From positions 186,001 to 250,000 of the forward strand of contig JACKOQ010000001.1 in NCBI GenBank assembly GCA_024234215.1: a stretch of 64,000 nucleotides of DNA, written 5' to 3'. This DNA comes from Pseudomonadales bacterium. GTDB taxonomy: Bacteria > Pseudomonadota > Gammaproteobacteria > Pseudomonadales > UBA5862. This document shows positions 55,386-63,809 of this stretch, piece by piece; the stretch's first letter is position 1, and the number at the start of each line of letters is the position of its first letter. The notes under the pieces were generated by a model that saw only the letters and a list, made by a program, of their open reading frames with translations, did not search any database and was not told the origin of the DNA. The position numbers and the translations under genes are program-made.

Positions 55386-57167
55386 ATGGCACTGGCATGG
55401 CAGGTCTGGCTGACCACTGGACTCACCCTTTCGACGCTGTTGCTGCTGATCTTCACTCGCGCTCCTTCGGACATGGTGATGATGGCGGCCGTGCTGGTGC
55501 TGGCGATGAGCGGCATCCTGACCCCCAGTGAGGCCTTCTCCGGCTTCAGCAACAGTGGTCTGCTGACGGTGGCGGCGATGTTCGTGCTGGCCGGGGGCAT
55601 CCGCGCTTCCGGCGGTGTCGATCTGGTGGTCAACCAGCTGCTGCGTACGCCGAAGAGCGAGCGGCGCGCCATCGGTCGGCTGATGGCGCCGGTGATGCTG
55701 GCCAGCGCCTTCATCAACAACACGCCGGTGGTGGCGACGATGATTCCCGCCGTGGCGCGCTGGTCCAAGAAGATCAAGGTGCCGGTGTCGAGTCTGATGA
55801 TCCCGCTCAGCTACGCCTCGATTCTGGGCGGTACGGTTACGCTGATCGGCACCAGCACCAACCTGGTGGTCAATGGTCAGTACCAGACGCTGACCGGTCG
55901 CCCCGGCTTCGGCCTGTTCGACATCACCCCGCTCGGCATTGCCGTGGCGCTGGTCGGCATGTCGTTCATGATGCTGGCCGCGCCGCGGCTGCTGCCCAAC
56001 CGGCAGGGGACCGAGCAGGCATTCGCCAACAAGAAGCAGTTCACCTTCGAAGTGGCGGTGGCCGCCGATGGCCCGCTGGTCGGCAAGAGCATCATCGAGG
56101 CCGGACTGCGCCACCTGCAGCGCATCTATCTGGCGGAGATCGAGCGCCGTGGCCACATCCTGACCGCGGTGACCAGCGAGGAGCGGCTCGAAGGCGGTGA
56201 CCGGCTGGTCTTCGTCGGCGAGACCGATGCGATCATCGATGTGCTGCGCATCAACGGGCTGGTCGCCTCGGAAGGCGCCGAGCCGGTGATCGAGCGCAAT
56301 GCCCCGGAGCGGCGGCTGGTCGAGGTGGTGATCTCGCCCGAGTGCGAATGCATCGGGCAGACTATCCGCGACAGCCAGTTTCGCAGCCGTTACGGCGCGG
56401 TGGTGCTGGCGGTGGCACGCGGCGGGCGCCACATCAAGGGCAACCTCGGCTCGATCGAGTTGCAGACCGGTGATCTGCTGCTGCTGGAGGCACGCCCCTC
56501 TTTCATCGCCCGCCAGCATGCGCTGCGCGACTTTCTGGTGATCAACGACCTGAACGAGGAGCGGCCCAACCATGACAAGGCGCCGATCAGCTGGGCCATC
56601 CTGCTGGGGGTGATTGGCCTCGCCAGTTTCGAGCTGCTCGACATGCTCAATGCCGCGCTGCTGGGCGCCGGGCTGATGATCCTGACCCGCTGCTGCTCGG
56701 CGAGCGAGGCGCGGCGCAGCCTCGATCTGCCGGTGCTGATCACCATTGGCGCCAGCCTGGCGCTCGGCAAGGGACTGGAGAAGAGCGGCGCCGCCGAAAT
56801 GCTGGCCCAACAACTGATGACGCTGGCCAGCGGCGACCCCTGGCTGCTGCTGGCGCTCAGTTACTTCACGGTGATGCTGCTGACCGAGCTGATCACCAAC
56901 AATGCCGCCGCGGCGATCATGCTGCCGATCGTGCTGGCGATGTGCGGGCCGCTCGGGCTCGATCCGGTCCCCTTCACGGTGGCGGTGATGTTCGCTGCAT
57001 CGGCCAGCTTCGCGACGCCGCTCGGCTATCAGACCAACATGATGGTCTATGGCCCGGGCGGTTATCAGTTCTCCGACTTTCTGCGCATGGGCGCGGCGAT
57101 GAACCTGATCGTCGGTGCGGTGACCGTGCTGCTGATTCCGCTGTTCTGGCCACTGCAGGCCGGCTGA
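55386..57167 (+). CDS. SLC13/DASS family anion permease with two TrkA-C domains
   Basis: A 593-residue inner-membrane protein. About 11 helices are split by two cytoplasmic RCK_C/TrkA-C domains (about residues 221-285 and 312-375). The first transport motif is GTVTLIGTSTNLVVNG near 150-165; the second is ITNNAAAAIMLPI with ASFATPLGYQTNMMVYGPGGY near the end. This is the form annotated as a Na+/sulfate or dicarboxylate symporter. The cysTWA importer elsewhere in the window also takes sulfate, so this one may carry another anion. ATG 55386 is chosen over GTG 55380. Confidence 0.9.
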   Translation: MALAWQVWLTTGLTLSTLLLLIFTRAPSDMVMMAAVLVLAMSGILTPSEAFSGFSNSGLLTVAAMFVLAGGIRASGGVDLVVNQLLRTPKSERRAIGRLMAPVMLASAFINNTPVVATMIPAVARWSKKIKVPVSSLMIPLSYASILGGTVTLIGTSTNLVVNGQYQTLTGRPGFGLFDITPLGIAVALVGMSFMMLAAPRLLPNRQGTEQAFANKKQFTFEVAVAADGPLVGKSIIEAGLRHLQRIYLAEIERRGHILTAVTSEERLEGGDRLVFVGETDAIIDVLRINGLVASEGAEPVIERNAPERRLVEVVISPECECIGQTIRDSQFRSRYGAVVLAVARGGRHIKGNLGSIELQTGDLLLLEARPSFIARQHALRDFLVINDLNEERPNHDKAPISWAILLGVIGLASFELLDMLNAALLGAGLMILTRCCSASEARRSLDLPVLITIGASLALGKGLEKSGAAEMLAQQLMTLASGDPWLLLALSYFTVMLLTELITNNAAAAIMLPIVLAMCGPLGLDPVPFTVAVMFAASASFATPLGYQTNMMVYGPGGYQFSDFLRMGAAMNLIVGAVTVLLIPLFWPLQAG

Positions 57168-57188
57168 GCCGGATCCGCTCCGCGGTTT

Positions 57189-57215
57189 CGCTCACCCGGT
57201 CGAGCTGGGTGAGCG
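57189..57215 (+). terminator. hairpin after the SLC13 gene
   Basis: CGCTCACCC (57189-57197) and GGGTGAGCG (57207-57215) form a perfect 9-bp stem with a 9-base loop, 21 bases after the permease stop. No T-tract follows. It separates the permease from the nrdJ promoter. Confidence 0.5.
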
Positions 57216-57281
57216 CAGCCGATCTCTGCTAACCGGCTGATCTGCCGGCAAAGTTCCTTTCGCAAGAATTTTTTGCTCTTT

Positions 57282-57328
57282 ACACTATATCTGGTGTGTT
57301 TTTATTTTTAAGGCACATGATGTAGTAT
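57282..57328 (+). promoter_or_regulatory. paired NrdR boxes controlling nrdJ
   Basis: Box 1, ACACTATATCTGGTGT (57282-57297), closely matches the NrdR consensus. Box 2, GCACATGATGTAGTAT (57313-57328), is a weaker copy. Their starts are 31 bp apart (15 bp between), which is three helical turns and the classic NrdR spacing. TTTACA (57279-57284) and TATTTT (57303-57308) may be the promoter, so NrdR binding would cover it. The boxes are seen directly; repression by NrdR is known for the family. Confidence 0.78.
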
Positions 57329-57379
57329 TCCGTGCGCAGTCCAACGCACAACAAAAACACCCGCACAGGAAGCACGATC

Positions 57380-59539
57380 ATGACTTCAACCCGGTTGTCG
57401 GCCGTCAGCAACAGCCTCCCGGCCGCCATGGAGCTGCCGCTGCAGGAGGCCTCGCAGGATATCTGGGACAAGAAATACCGCCTGGTGCAGAAGAGTGGCG
57501 CGCCGGTCGATGCCGACATCGATGCCACCTACCAGCGGGTGGCGCGCGCGCTGGCCGAGGTCGAGAGCAGCCCGGAAAAGGTCGAGGAGTGGTACCGCCG
57601 CTTTCTGTGGGCGCTGCGTCAGGGCTGCATTCCGGCCGGGCGCATCATCTCCAACGCCGGTGCCCAGGCCTACAAACCCTCCACCTCGACCATCAACTGC
57701 ACGGTCTCCGGCACCATCGGCGACTCGATGGATGACATCCTCGGCAAGGTGCACGAGGCCGGTCTGACCCTCAAGGCCGGCTGCGGCATCGGCTACGAAT
57801 TTTCGACACTGCGCCCGCGCGGCGCCTATGTCTCGGGCGCCGGAGCCTACACCTCGGGGCCGCTGTCGTTCATGGACATCTACGACAAGATGTGTTTCAC
57901 CATCTCCTCGGCCGGCGGCCGGCGCGGCGCGCAGATGGCCACCTTCGACGTGCGCCATCCCGACGTGCTCGATTTCATCGCCGCCAAGCGCGAGGATGGC
58001 CGGCTGCGGCAGTTCAATCTGTCGCTGCTGATCACCGACGACTTCATCCAGGCGGTGAAGCAAGGGCGCCCCTGGCCGCTGGCCTTTCCGATCCGCTCCG
58101 ACGAGGCCGACGATTTTCCGCACATCGACCAGCATCCCGACATCCTCTGGCTCGAATGGCCGGTCAGTGATGGCATGGTGGTCAATGCCGAAGGGCTGGT
58201 GGCCTGCCGGATCTACCGGACGATTCCGGCACAGCGGCTGTGGGACCGCATCATGTCGGCCACCTACGACTACGCCGAGCCGGGCTTCGTGTTGATCGAC
58301 AAGGTCAACGAGATGAACAACAACTGGTTCTGCGAAAAGATTCGCGCCACCAACCCCTGTGGCGAGCAGCCGCTGCCGCCCTATGGCTCCTGCCTGCTGG
58401 GCTCGATCAACCTGACCAAGTTCGTGCTCGACCCCTTCACCGAGCGGGCCCGTTTCGACTGGCCACGGTTCCGCGAGGCGGTGCTGGTCTTCACCCGCAT
58501 GCTCGACAATGTCGTCGAAATCAACGGCCTGCCGCTGCCGCAGCAGCGTCACGAGATCATGCACAAGCGGCGCCACGGCATGGGCTACCTCGGCCTCGGC
58601 TCGACGCTGGCGATGCTCCGCATGACCTATGGTGATGCGCAGTCGGTCACCTTCACCGACGAGGTGAGCCGCGAGCTGGCGATCACCGGCTGGCGCGCCG
58701 GGCTCGACCTGGCCCGCGAGAAGGGGCCGGCGCCGATCATGGATGAGCTCTTCACCGTCACCGCCGAAATGCTGCGGCAGCGGCCGGAGATGGCCGTCGA
58801 TGGCCACAAGGTGGGTGACCAACTGCCGGGCCGGGTGCTGCATGCCCGCTACAGCCGCTACATGCAGCGCGTTGCCAGCGTCGAACCCGAGCTGGTGGCC
58901 GAACTGGCCAGCGTCGGCGCCCGCTTCACTCACCACAGCTCGATCGCCCCGACCGGCACCATCTCGCTGTCGCTGGCCAACAATGCCAGCAACGGCATCG
59001 AGCCGAGCTTTGCCCACCAGTATTCGCGCAACGTCATCCGTGCCGGCAAGAAGAGCAAGGAGAAGGTCGAGGTCTTCTCGTTCGAACTGCTCGCCTACCG
59101 TGCGCTGGTCAACCCGGACGCGATGCCCTATGCCAGCGACCCCGCCGCGCAACTGCCCGACTACTTCGTCACCACCGACGACATCCCGGCCCGCAGCCAT
59201 GTCGACATCCAGGCCGCCGCGCAGCGCTGGATCGACTCCTCGATCTCCAAGACCATCAACGTGCCGACCGACTTCGCCTTCGACACCTTCAAGGAGATCT
59301 ATCTGTACGCCTACGACCAGGGGCTGAAGGGCTGCACCACCTTCCGCTTCAACCCCGAAGCCTTCCAGGGCGTGCTGGTCAAGGAGCAGGATCTGGAGCG
59401 CACCCGCTACCAGTTCACCCTCGACGATGGCAGCGTCGTCGAAGTGAAGGGCAACGACGAGATCGAATACGAAGGTGAAACCCACACCGCCGCCAACCTC
59501 TACGATGCGCTCAAAGAGGGCTACTACGGCAAGTTCTGA
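57380..59539 (+). CDS. nrdJa: ribonucleotide reductase class II (B12-dependent), large part NrdJa
   Basis: A 719-residue catalytic subunit that makes deoxyribonucleotides using adenosylcobalamin. N325-P-C327-G-E329 (ATNPCGEQPLPPYGSC) is the active-site loop with the thiyl-radical Cys, and C107 (TINCTVSG) and C338 (GSCLLGS) are the redox pair. It lacks the C-terminal cysteine tail of single-chain NrdJ, which is encoded separately as nrdJb 33 bp downstream. An in-frame ATG earlier (57332) lies inside the promoter region and is rejected; CAGGAAG precedes 57380. Paired NrdR boxes lie 50-100 bp upstream. Confidence 0.95.
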   Translation: MTSTRLSAVSNSLPAAMELPLQEASQDIWDKKYRLVQKSGAPVDADIDATYQRVARALAEVESSPEKVEEWYRRFLWALRQGCIPAGRIISNAGAQAYKPSTSTINCTVSGTIGDSMDDILGKVHEAGLTLKAGCGIGYEFSTLRPRGAYVSGAGAYTSGPLSFMDIYDKMCFTISSAGGRRGAQMATFDVRHPDVLDFIAAKREDGRLRQFNLSLLITDDFIQAVKQGRPWPLAFPIRSDEADDFPHIDQHPDILWLEWPVSDGMVVNAEGLVACRIYRTIPAQRLWDRIMSATYDYAEPGFVLIDKVNEMNNNWFCEKIRATNPCGEQPLPPYGSCLLGSINLTKFVLDPFTERARFDWPRFREAVLVFTRMLDNVVEINGLPLPQQRHEIMHKRRHGMGYLGLGSTLAMLRMTYGDAQSVTFTDEVSRELAITGWRAGLDLAREKGPAPIMDELFTVTAEMLRQRPEMAVDGHKVGDQLPGRVLHARYSRYMQRVASVEPELVAELASVGARFTHHSSIAPTGTISLSLANNASNGIEPSFAHQYSRNVIRAGKKSKEKVEVFSFELLAYRALVNPDAMPYASDPAAQLPDYFVTTDDIPARSHVDIQAAAQRWIDSSISKTINVPTDFAFDTFKEIYLYAYDQGLKGCTTFRFNPEAFQGVLVKEQDLERTRYQFTLDDGSVVEVKGNDEIEYEGETHTAANLYDALKEGYYGKF

Positions 59540-59572
59540 ACCCCAGCGGCAACCCCACACCCAGGTGAGACC

Positions 59573-60310
59573 ATGAGCATCAAGATCGACAGAAAGATCA
59601 TCGGCCAGAAGGTGATCAAGGAAGAGGACGAAAGCACCCCGGCCGCGGCGCCGCCCGCGCCACCGGCCCCGGCAGCGACCGAGAAGCGCGCGGCCGACAT
59701 CATCCAGATGCATGAGTCGGTGCAGCGGCCCAACATCCTGCAGGGCCACACCTACAAGGTGAAGACGCCGGGCCATGTCTCCGAACATGCCCTCTACATC
59801 ACCATCAACGACATCCTGCTCAACCCCGGCACCGAGTACGAACTGCGCCGGCCGTTCGAGATCTTCATCAACTCCAAGAACATGGACCACTTTCAGTGGA
59901 TCGTCGCGCTGACCCGCATCATCTCGGCCGTGTTCCGCAAGGGGGGTGACGTCACCTTCCTGGTCGAGGAGCTGCGCTCGGTGTTCGACCCGCGTGGTGG
60001 CTACTGGAAGAAGGGCGGCAAGTACGTCCCCTCGCTGGTGGCCGAGATCGGCGACGTGATCGAACAGCATCTGATCCGCATCGGCATGCTGAAGGCGCCC
60101 GAACTCGACGCCGCCCAGAAGCAGCTGCTCGAAGAGAAACGCAAGGAGTTCGCCCTGACCCCGCTCGATGCCCAGACCGACGAAGCTGCCGAAGAGGGCG
60201 GCCACTTTCCGGCCCAGGCGCAACTGTGCGACAAATGCCACTTCAAGGCCAAGGTGCTGCTGGATGGCTGCCTCACCTGCCTCAACTGCGGTGATTCCAA
60301 GTGCGGGTAG
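59573..60310 (+). CDS. nrdJb: ribonucleotide reductase class II C-terminal part NrdJb
   Basis: A 245-residue partner of NrdJa. An N-terminal linker rich in Ala and Pro (residues 20-36) leads to the TSCPD-type domain (GHTYKVKTPGHVSEHALYITIND; RIISAVFRKGGDVTFLVEELRSVFD). The C-terminus has CDKCHFKAKV and GCLTCLNCGDSKCG, the redox cysteines that re-reduce the active site. The same split into nrdJa and nrdJb is known in Pseudomonas. It is in the same operon. Confidence 0.92.
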   Translation: MSIKIDRKIIGQKVIKEEDESTPAAAPPAPPAPAATEKRAADIIQMHESVQRPNILQGHTYKVKTPGHVSEHALYITINDILLNPGTEYELRRPFEIFINSKNMDHFQWIVALTRIISAVFRKGGDVTFLVEELRSVFDPRGGYWKKGGKYVPSLVAEIGDVIEQHLIRIGMLKAPELDAAQKQLLEEKRKEFALTPLDAQTDEAAEEGGHFPAQAQLCDKCHFKAKVLLDGCLTCLNCGDSKCG

Positions 60311-60446
60311 CGGGGGAGTGAGGTTGTGAGGAGGGCTGCGGCATATCGGTTGCGAACGGCAACCCGGCGTGTCGCCTGGAGACAGGGAGGTGTGTTTCGT
60401 GAGAATCAATCTTTTTGAATCAACCTGTTGTGAAGAGCAGAAGGCA

Positions 60447-60470
60447 GGAAACCGTGGTCTGTCCCCAATT
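60447..60470 (+). repeat. left inverted copy of the 24-bp repeat flanking phnA
   Basis: Starts GGAAACCGTGGTCTGTCCCC and is inverted with respect to 61117-61140, identical at 23 of 24 positions. The two copies bracket the phnA-like gene. This repeat resembles extragenic repeats common in gammaproteobacteria and often found near IS elements, but I cannot verify that here. Confidence 0.75.
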
Positions 60471-60560
60471 CCCCTGGTCAGCTTGGGAATCAGAATGACC
60501 ACGCATCGCTCAAGCTCGCATCAGCAGAATATTGGCAACATCATGCCATGACAGGGGACG

Positions 60561-60581
60561 GGTTTTTCAACGGCCTGTTAG
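60561..60581 (+). repeat. lone MITE-type end
   Basis: TTTTTCAACGGCCTGTTAG at 60563-60581 differs from the right end of the 55120-55339 element by one base (C to T). No matching left end is visible in the preceding 250 bases, so it looks like a fragment. Confidence 0.65.
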
Positions 60582-60636
60582 GGCTCGCAATCAGGTGTCA
60601 ACTTTTTCTATAAGAGATTTTTGAAAAGGAATAATG

Positions 60637-60975
60637 ATGAGCAATTTTCCGTGCTGTCCGAAGTGCAATTCGGCCTACACATATGAAGATGGTGGCCAGT
60701 ATGTTTGCCCGGAATGCGGCCACGAATGGAGTACTGCTTCAAAAGAGGCTGTTGAAGACCGGCGCGTGTGGAAAGACGCCTTCGGCAACGAACTCAAAGA
60801 CGGAGATTCGGTAACCGTTATCAAAGACCTCAAAGTTAAGGGTTCATCTTCAGTTGTCAAAGTCGGAACGAAGGTCAAGAACATTCGCCTCGTTGATGGC
60901 GACCACGACATCGACTGCAAGATTGAAGGATTCGGATCCATGCAATTGAAGTCCCAGTACATCAAGAAAGTCTGA
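60637..60975 (+). CDS. yjdM: PhnA/YjdM-like zinc-ribbon protein
   Basis: A 112-residue protein. The N-terminal zinc ribbon has CPKC and CPEC pairs (PCCPKCNSAYTYEDGGQYVCPECGHEW). The C-terminal domain reads KDAFGNELKDGDSVTVIKDLKVKG and VKVGTKVKNIRLVDGDHDIDCKIEGFG, the YjdM/PhnA pattern. AAGGA at 60626-60630 favours ATG 60637 over the ATG one codon earlier. Although named for alkylphosphonate use, the family is widespread and its role is unclear. Its codon use is visibly more AT-rich than the neighbours, and 24-bp inverted repeats flank it, suggesting acquisition. Confidence 0.88.
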   Translation: MSNFPCCPKCNSAYTYEDGGQYVCPECGHEWSTASKEAVEDRRVWKDAFGNELKDGDSVTVIKDLKVKGSSSVVKVGTKVKNIRLVDGDHDIDCKIEGFGSMQLKSQYIKKV

Positions 60976-61020
60976 TCGGCGCTGTTCTATGAGATGCAAG
61001 GGCCGGCTCAATAATCAAGT

Positions 61021-61043
61021 GCAACACCTTGTTAAGGTGTTGC
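61021..61043. terminator. hairpin after the phnA-like gene
   Basis: GCAACACCTT (61021-61030) and AAGGTGTTGC (61034-61043) form a perfect 10-bp stem with a GTT loop, 46 bases after the stop codon. No T-tract follows, so it may be a weak terminator or a REP-like hairpin. Confidence 0.5.
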
Positions 61044-61086
61044 GATGGGAAACGAATACGAACAACTGAGTGCTGAAGGGGAGAAT

Positions 61087-61128
61087 CGGAGGGAGAATCG
61101 GGGACAGCGGAGGGAGAATCGGGGACAG
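61087..61128 (+). repeat. perfect 2 x 21-bp tandem repeat
   Basis: Positions 61087-61107 and 61108-61128 are identical 21-bp units that start CGGAGGGAGAATCGGGGACA. A third, degraded unit precedes them. The second unit runs into the right inverted repeat of the phnA cassette (61117-61140), so the repeat end itself has been duplicated. Confidence 0.9.
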
Positions 61129-61140
61129 ACCACGGTTTCC
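61117..61140 (-). repeat. right inverted copy of the 24-bp repeat flanking phnA
   Basis: Reads GGGGACAGACCACGGTTTCC at 61121-61140 on the plus strand; on the minus strand it matches 60447-60470 at 23 of 24 positions. Confidence 0.75.
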
Positions 61141-61258
61141 TTGAGACCTTTGTATGCAAACTGAGATCACCTTGCTGTCACACAATCTTGACCCACGGTT
61201 TATCTGACTGTCATCCGGGCTGATTACCGTCATCGCCATTCCAATTCAAAGGGATGCG

Positions 61259-63070
61259 ATGACCATGCGCGACGCCGCAACCGAAACCCCGTTCAGCCTC
61301 ACCGGCACCCTCGATGCGATTCCCAACCGTGCGATCAGCCGGCCGATGGAGGCACTGCTGGAGCGTGTTCTGTCGCTGAAGAAGCTCGACCGGCTCTACA
61401 GCGCGCTGGCGCCCTGCAGTGATCAGCAGCTGTTTCTGCAACAGCTGTTCGAGCTCTTCAACATTCACTATCAGGTGGCCGACGAGGAGCTGGCGCGCAT
61501 TCCGCAAAGTGGTCCGCTGGTGGTGGTGGCCAACCACCCGTTCGGTGCCATCGAGGGGGTGATCATGGCGGCGCTGCTGCGCCAGGTGCGGCCCGATGTG
61601 AAGATCATGGCCAACTTCGTGCTCAAGCGCATTCCCGAGCTGCGTGATCTGTTCATTGCCGTCGATCCCTTTGGTGGTGCCGGGGCGGCGCGCAGCAACA
61701 TCGGTCCGATGAAGGAGGCGCTGCGCTGGCTGAAGCAGGGCGGGCTGCTGATGGTCTTTCCGGCCGGCGAGGTCTCCAACCTCAAGCCGTTTCGCGGCAT
61801 CGAGGATTCGACCTGGAGCCGCAGCATCGGCCGGCTGATCCAGTTGGCGCAGGCGCCGGCGCAGCCGGTCTACTTCCATGGCGCCAACAGCCTGCTGTTC
61901 CAGCTTGCCGGTCTGATGCATCCGCTGCTGCGCACCGTGATGCTGCCGCGAGAGCTGCTCAACAAGACCAACACCACCATCCCGATCCGCATCGGCAAGG
62001 TGCAGCCCTGGAGCCGCCTGAAGCAGATCGAGGAGGATCAGGCGCTGATCGACTATCTGCGGATGCGCACCTACATGCTGCGCAACAGTGCGAAGCCGGC
62101 CGGCGGCCAGCGCGAGCGGGGTCAGACCAGCGGTTGCGCCCTGATCGAGCCGGTCGAGTGCGCGCTGCTGCGGCAGGAGGTCGACGCGCTGCCCGAAGCG
62201 CAGCGGCTGGTCGATGGCGGTGCGCTGCAGGTGCATTGCGCCACTGCCGGGCAGATTCCCAATCTGCTGCGCGAGATCGGCCGGCTGCGCGAGCTGAGCT
62301 TTCGCGCCGCGGGCGAGGGCACCGGTCGGGCGCTCGATCTCGATGCCTATGACGCCTACTACCTGCATCTTTTCATCTGGAACCGCGACACCGACGAGGT
62401 GGTGGGTGCCTATCGCCTCGGTGAGTCGGACCGGATCGTTGCCAGCCGGGGGGTGGCGGGGCTCTACAGCCACTCGCTGTTCCGCTATTCACGGCGGCTG
62501 ATCGATCAGCTCAATCCGGCGCTGGAGCTGGGGCGTTCGTTCGTGCGGCAGGAGTATCAAAAGAGCTTCGCGCCGCTGCTGCTGTTGTGGAAGGGCATCG
62601 CCACCTTCATGCACCGCAATCCGCGCTACCGCCGCCTGTTCGGGCCGGTCAGCATCAGCAGCGACTATCAGCCGCTGTCGCAGAAGCTGCTGGTCGATTT
62701 TCTGCGCATCCACAACAGCCAGCCGACGCTGGCGAAGCTGGTGAAGCCGCGCTCGCCATTCCGGGCGCGTGCCGGCAAGGCGGTGGACAGTGCGCGGGCA
62801 CACCTCAACTCGGTCGAGGCGGTGGATGACCTGATCGCCGAACTCGAGGTGGACGGCAAGGGCATTCCGGTGCTGCTGCGGCAATATCTGAAGTTCGGCG
62901 GGCAGATTCTGGCGTTCAATGTCGATGACCAGTTCAACAACAGCCTCGATGGGCTGATCATGGTCGATCTGCTGCATACCGAACCCAGGACGCTGGCCCG
63001 TTACATGGGCAAGGCCGAGACGGCCGAGTTCCATGCCTGGCATGGCGGGGAGTCGCGTCAGGCCGGCTGA
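61259..63070 (+). CDS. olsF: bifunctional ornithine-lipid acyltransferase OlsF-like
   Basis: A 603-residue fusion. The N-terminal PlsC-type (OlsA-like) acyltransferase has NHPFGAIEG (H93-E99) and VFPAGEVS (about 166-173). The C-terminal half (from about residue 320) is an OlsB-like GNAT domain with ELSFRAAGEGTGRALDLDAYDAYYLHLFIWN, EVVGAYRLGESD and ELGRSFVRQEYQKSFAPLLLLWKGI. In the known OlsF the C-terminal part N-acylates ornithine and the N-terminal part adds the second chain, giving the phosphorus-free ornithine lipid. ATG 61259 is used; 61265 is also possible. A long gap before it contains the phnA cassette end. Confidence 0.85.
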   Translation: MTMRDAATETPFSLTGTLDAIPNRAISRPMEALLERVLSLKKLDRLYSALAPCSDQQLFLQQLFELFNIHYQVADEELARIPQSGPLVVVANHPFGAIEGVIMAALLRQVRPDVKIMANFVLKRIPELRDLFIAVDPFGGAGAARSNIGPMKEALRWLKQGGLLMVFPAGEVSNLKPFRGIEDSTWSRSIGRLIQLAQAPAQPVYFHGANSLLFQLAGLMHPLLRTVMLPRELLNKTNTTIPIRIGKVQPWSRLKQIEEDQALIDYLRMRTYMLRNSAKPAGGQRERGQTSGCALIEPVECALLRQEVDALPEAQRLVDGGALQVHCATAGQIPNLLREIGRLRELSFRAAGEGTGRALDLDAYDAYYLHLFIWNRDTDEVVGAYRLGESDRIVASRGVAGLYSHSLFRYSRRLIDQLNPALELGRSFVRQEYQKSFAPLLLLWKGIATFMHRNPRYRRLFGPVSISSDYQPLSQKLLVDFLRIHNSQPTLAKLVKPRSPFRARAGKAVDSARAHLNSVEAVDDLIAELEVDGKGIPVLLRQYLKFGGQILAFNVDDQFNNSLDGLIMVDLLHTEPRTLARYMGKAETAEFHAWHGGESRQAG

Positions 63071-63079
63071 AGAGGCGGG

Positions 63080-63790
63080 TCAGCGCCGGGTGAAGTAGAA
63101 GACCCGGCTCTTGCCCAGCAGCGGATTGAGCCGCAGCTCCAGCCGCCGCAGCCAGGCGGGCGAGCGGAACAGCGCCCAGTCGAGAAAATCCTTGTAGCGC
63201 CGCACCAGCCACGACTGCTCTCGGCGAGACCAGAGCAGCGCCTGCAGCCACCACCAGGGTGAGTGCAGGCCATGCTCGCGGTGCTCGGCGATGCAGCGCA
63301 GGCCGCTGGCCTCGATGGCGCGCGGCAGTTCATCGCCACAAAAGATGCGCAGATGGCCGACGTCGGCCGGGTAGTCGCGGCTCAACAGCCAGCAGAGCCG
63401 TTCCGGCCAGTAGCTGGGCACCGAAACCGCCAGAAGGCCGTCGGGCTTGAGCACCCGCACCAGTTCGCTGATCACCGCTTCCGGCCGGTCGAGGTGCTCC
63501 AGCACTTCGCAGCAGATCACCTTGTCGAAGCTGGCATCGGCAAAGGGCAGCCGGGCGCCGTGGGCCTGGGCCCAGAGGGCGCTGCGGTGGGGTGAGTCCT
63601 GATCGAAGTCGCCAAAGCGATGCTGCGCCTGTTGCAGGTCGGCCAGCGACAGGTCGACGCCCACCGCCAGCAGCGAACAGTGGCGGTAGGCGGCGAGCGT
63701 GTGACGGCCCAGCCCGCAGCCGACATCGAGCAGGCGATCGTCAGGCTTCAGGCCGAGCCGTTGCAGGTCGATGGTGGTGATGGTGGTCAC
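63080..63790 (-). CDS. class I SAM-dependent methyltransferase
   Basis: A 236-residue protein with a GTG start. The SAM-binding motif is LLDVGCGLGRHT at residues 20-31, VDLSLADL is the acidic loop, and FDKVICCEVLEHLDRPEAVISELVRVLKPDG follows. A basic C-terminal region with WWWLQALLW may contact membrane. It converges on olsF with nine bases between. The substrate is unknown; a lipid or quinone precursor is possible. Confidence 0.87.
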   Translation of the reverse strand: MTTITTIDLQRLGLKPDDRLLDVGCGLGRHTLAAYRHCSLLAVGVDLSLADLQQAQHRFGDFDQDSPHRSALWAQAHGARLPFADASFDKVICCEVLEHLDRPEAVISELVRVLKPDGLLAVSVPSYWPERLCWLLSRDYPADVGHLRIFCGDELPRAIEASGLRCIAEHREHGLHSPWWWLQALLWSRREQSWLVRRYKDFLDWALFRSPAWLRRLELRLNPLLGKSRVFYFTRR

Positions 63791-63809
63791 GGCTGACCGC
63801 GCGAATCAC

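Larger units (their letters stand above)
60311..60636. other. non-coding region between nrdJb and the phnA-like gene
   Basis: A 326-bp gap, richer in A and T toward its end. GGTTGC (60348-60353) and GCAACC (60359-60364) make a small hairpin that may end the nrdJ transcript. The left inverted repeat of the phnA cassette is at 60447-60470 and a lone MITE-type end at 60561-60581. TATAAG at 60609-60614 with TCGCAA at 60585-60590 (18-bp gap) is a weak candidate promoter for the phnA-like gene. A 60-codon frame at 60369 has no support. Confidence 0.55.

Noticed and set aside
57140..57180. GCCACTG-like cobalamin riboswitch hint before nrdJ
   Set aside because: The match is inside the SLC13 coding end, and no B12-box architecture is present in the 210-bp leader.
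57386..60502. 1038-codon open frame antisense to nrdJa and nrdJb
   Set aside because: It mirrors two clear genes in high-GC DNA, has no recognisable domain and runs across an intergenic gap and part of a repeat. It is a codon-bias shadow.
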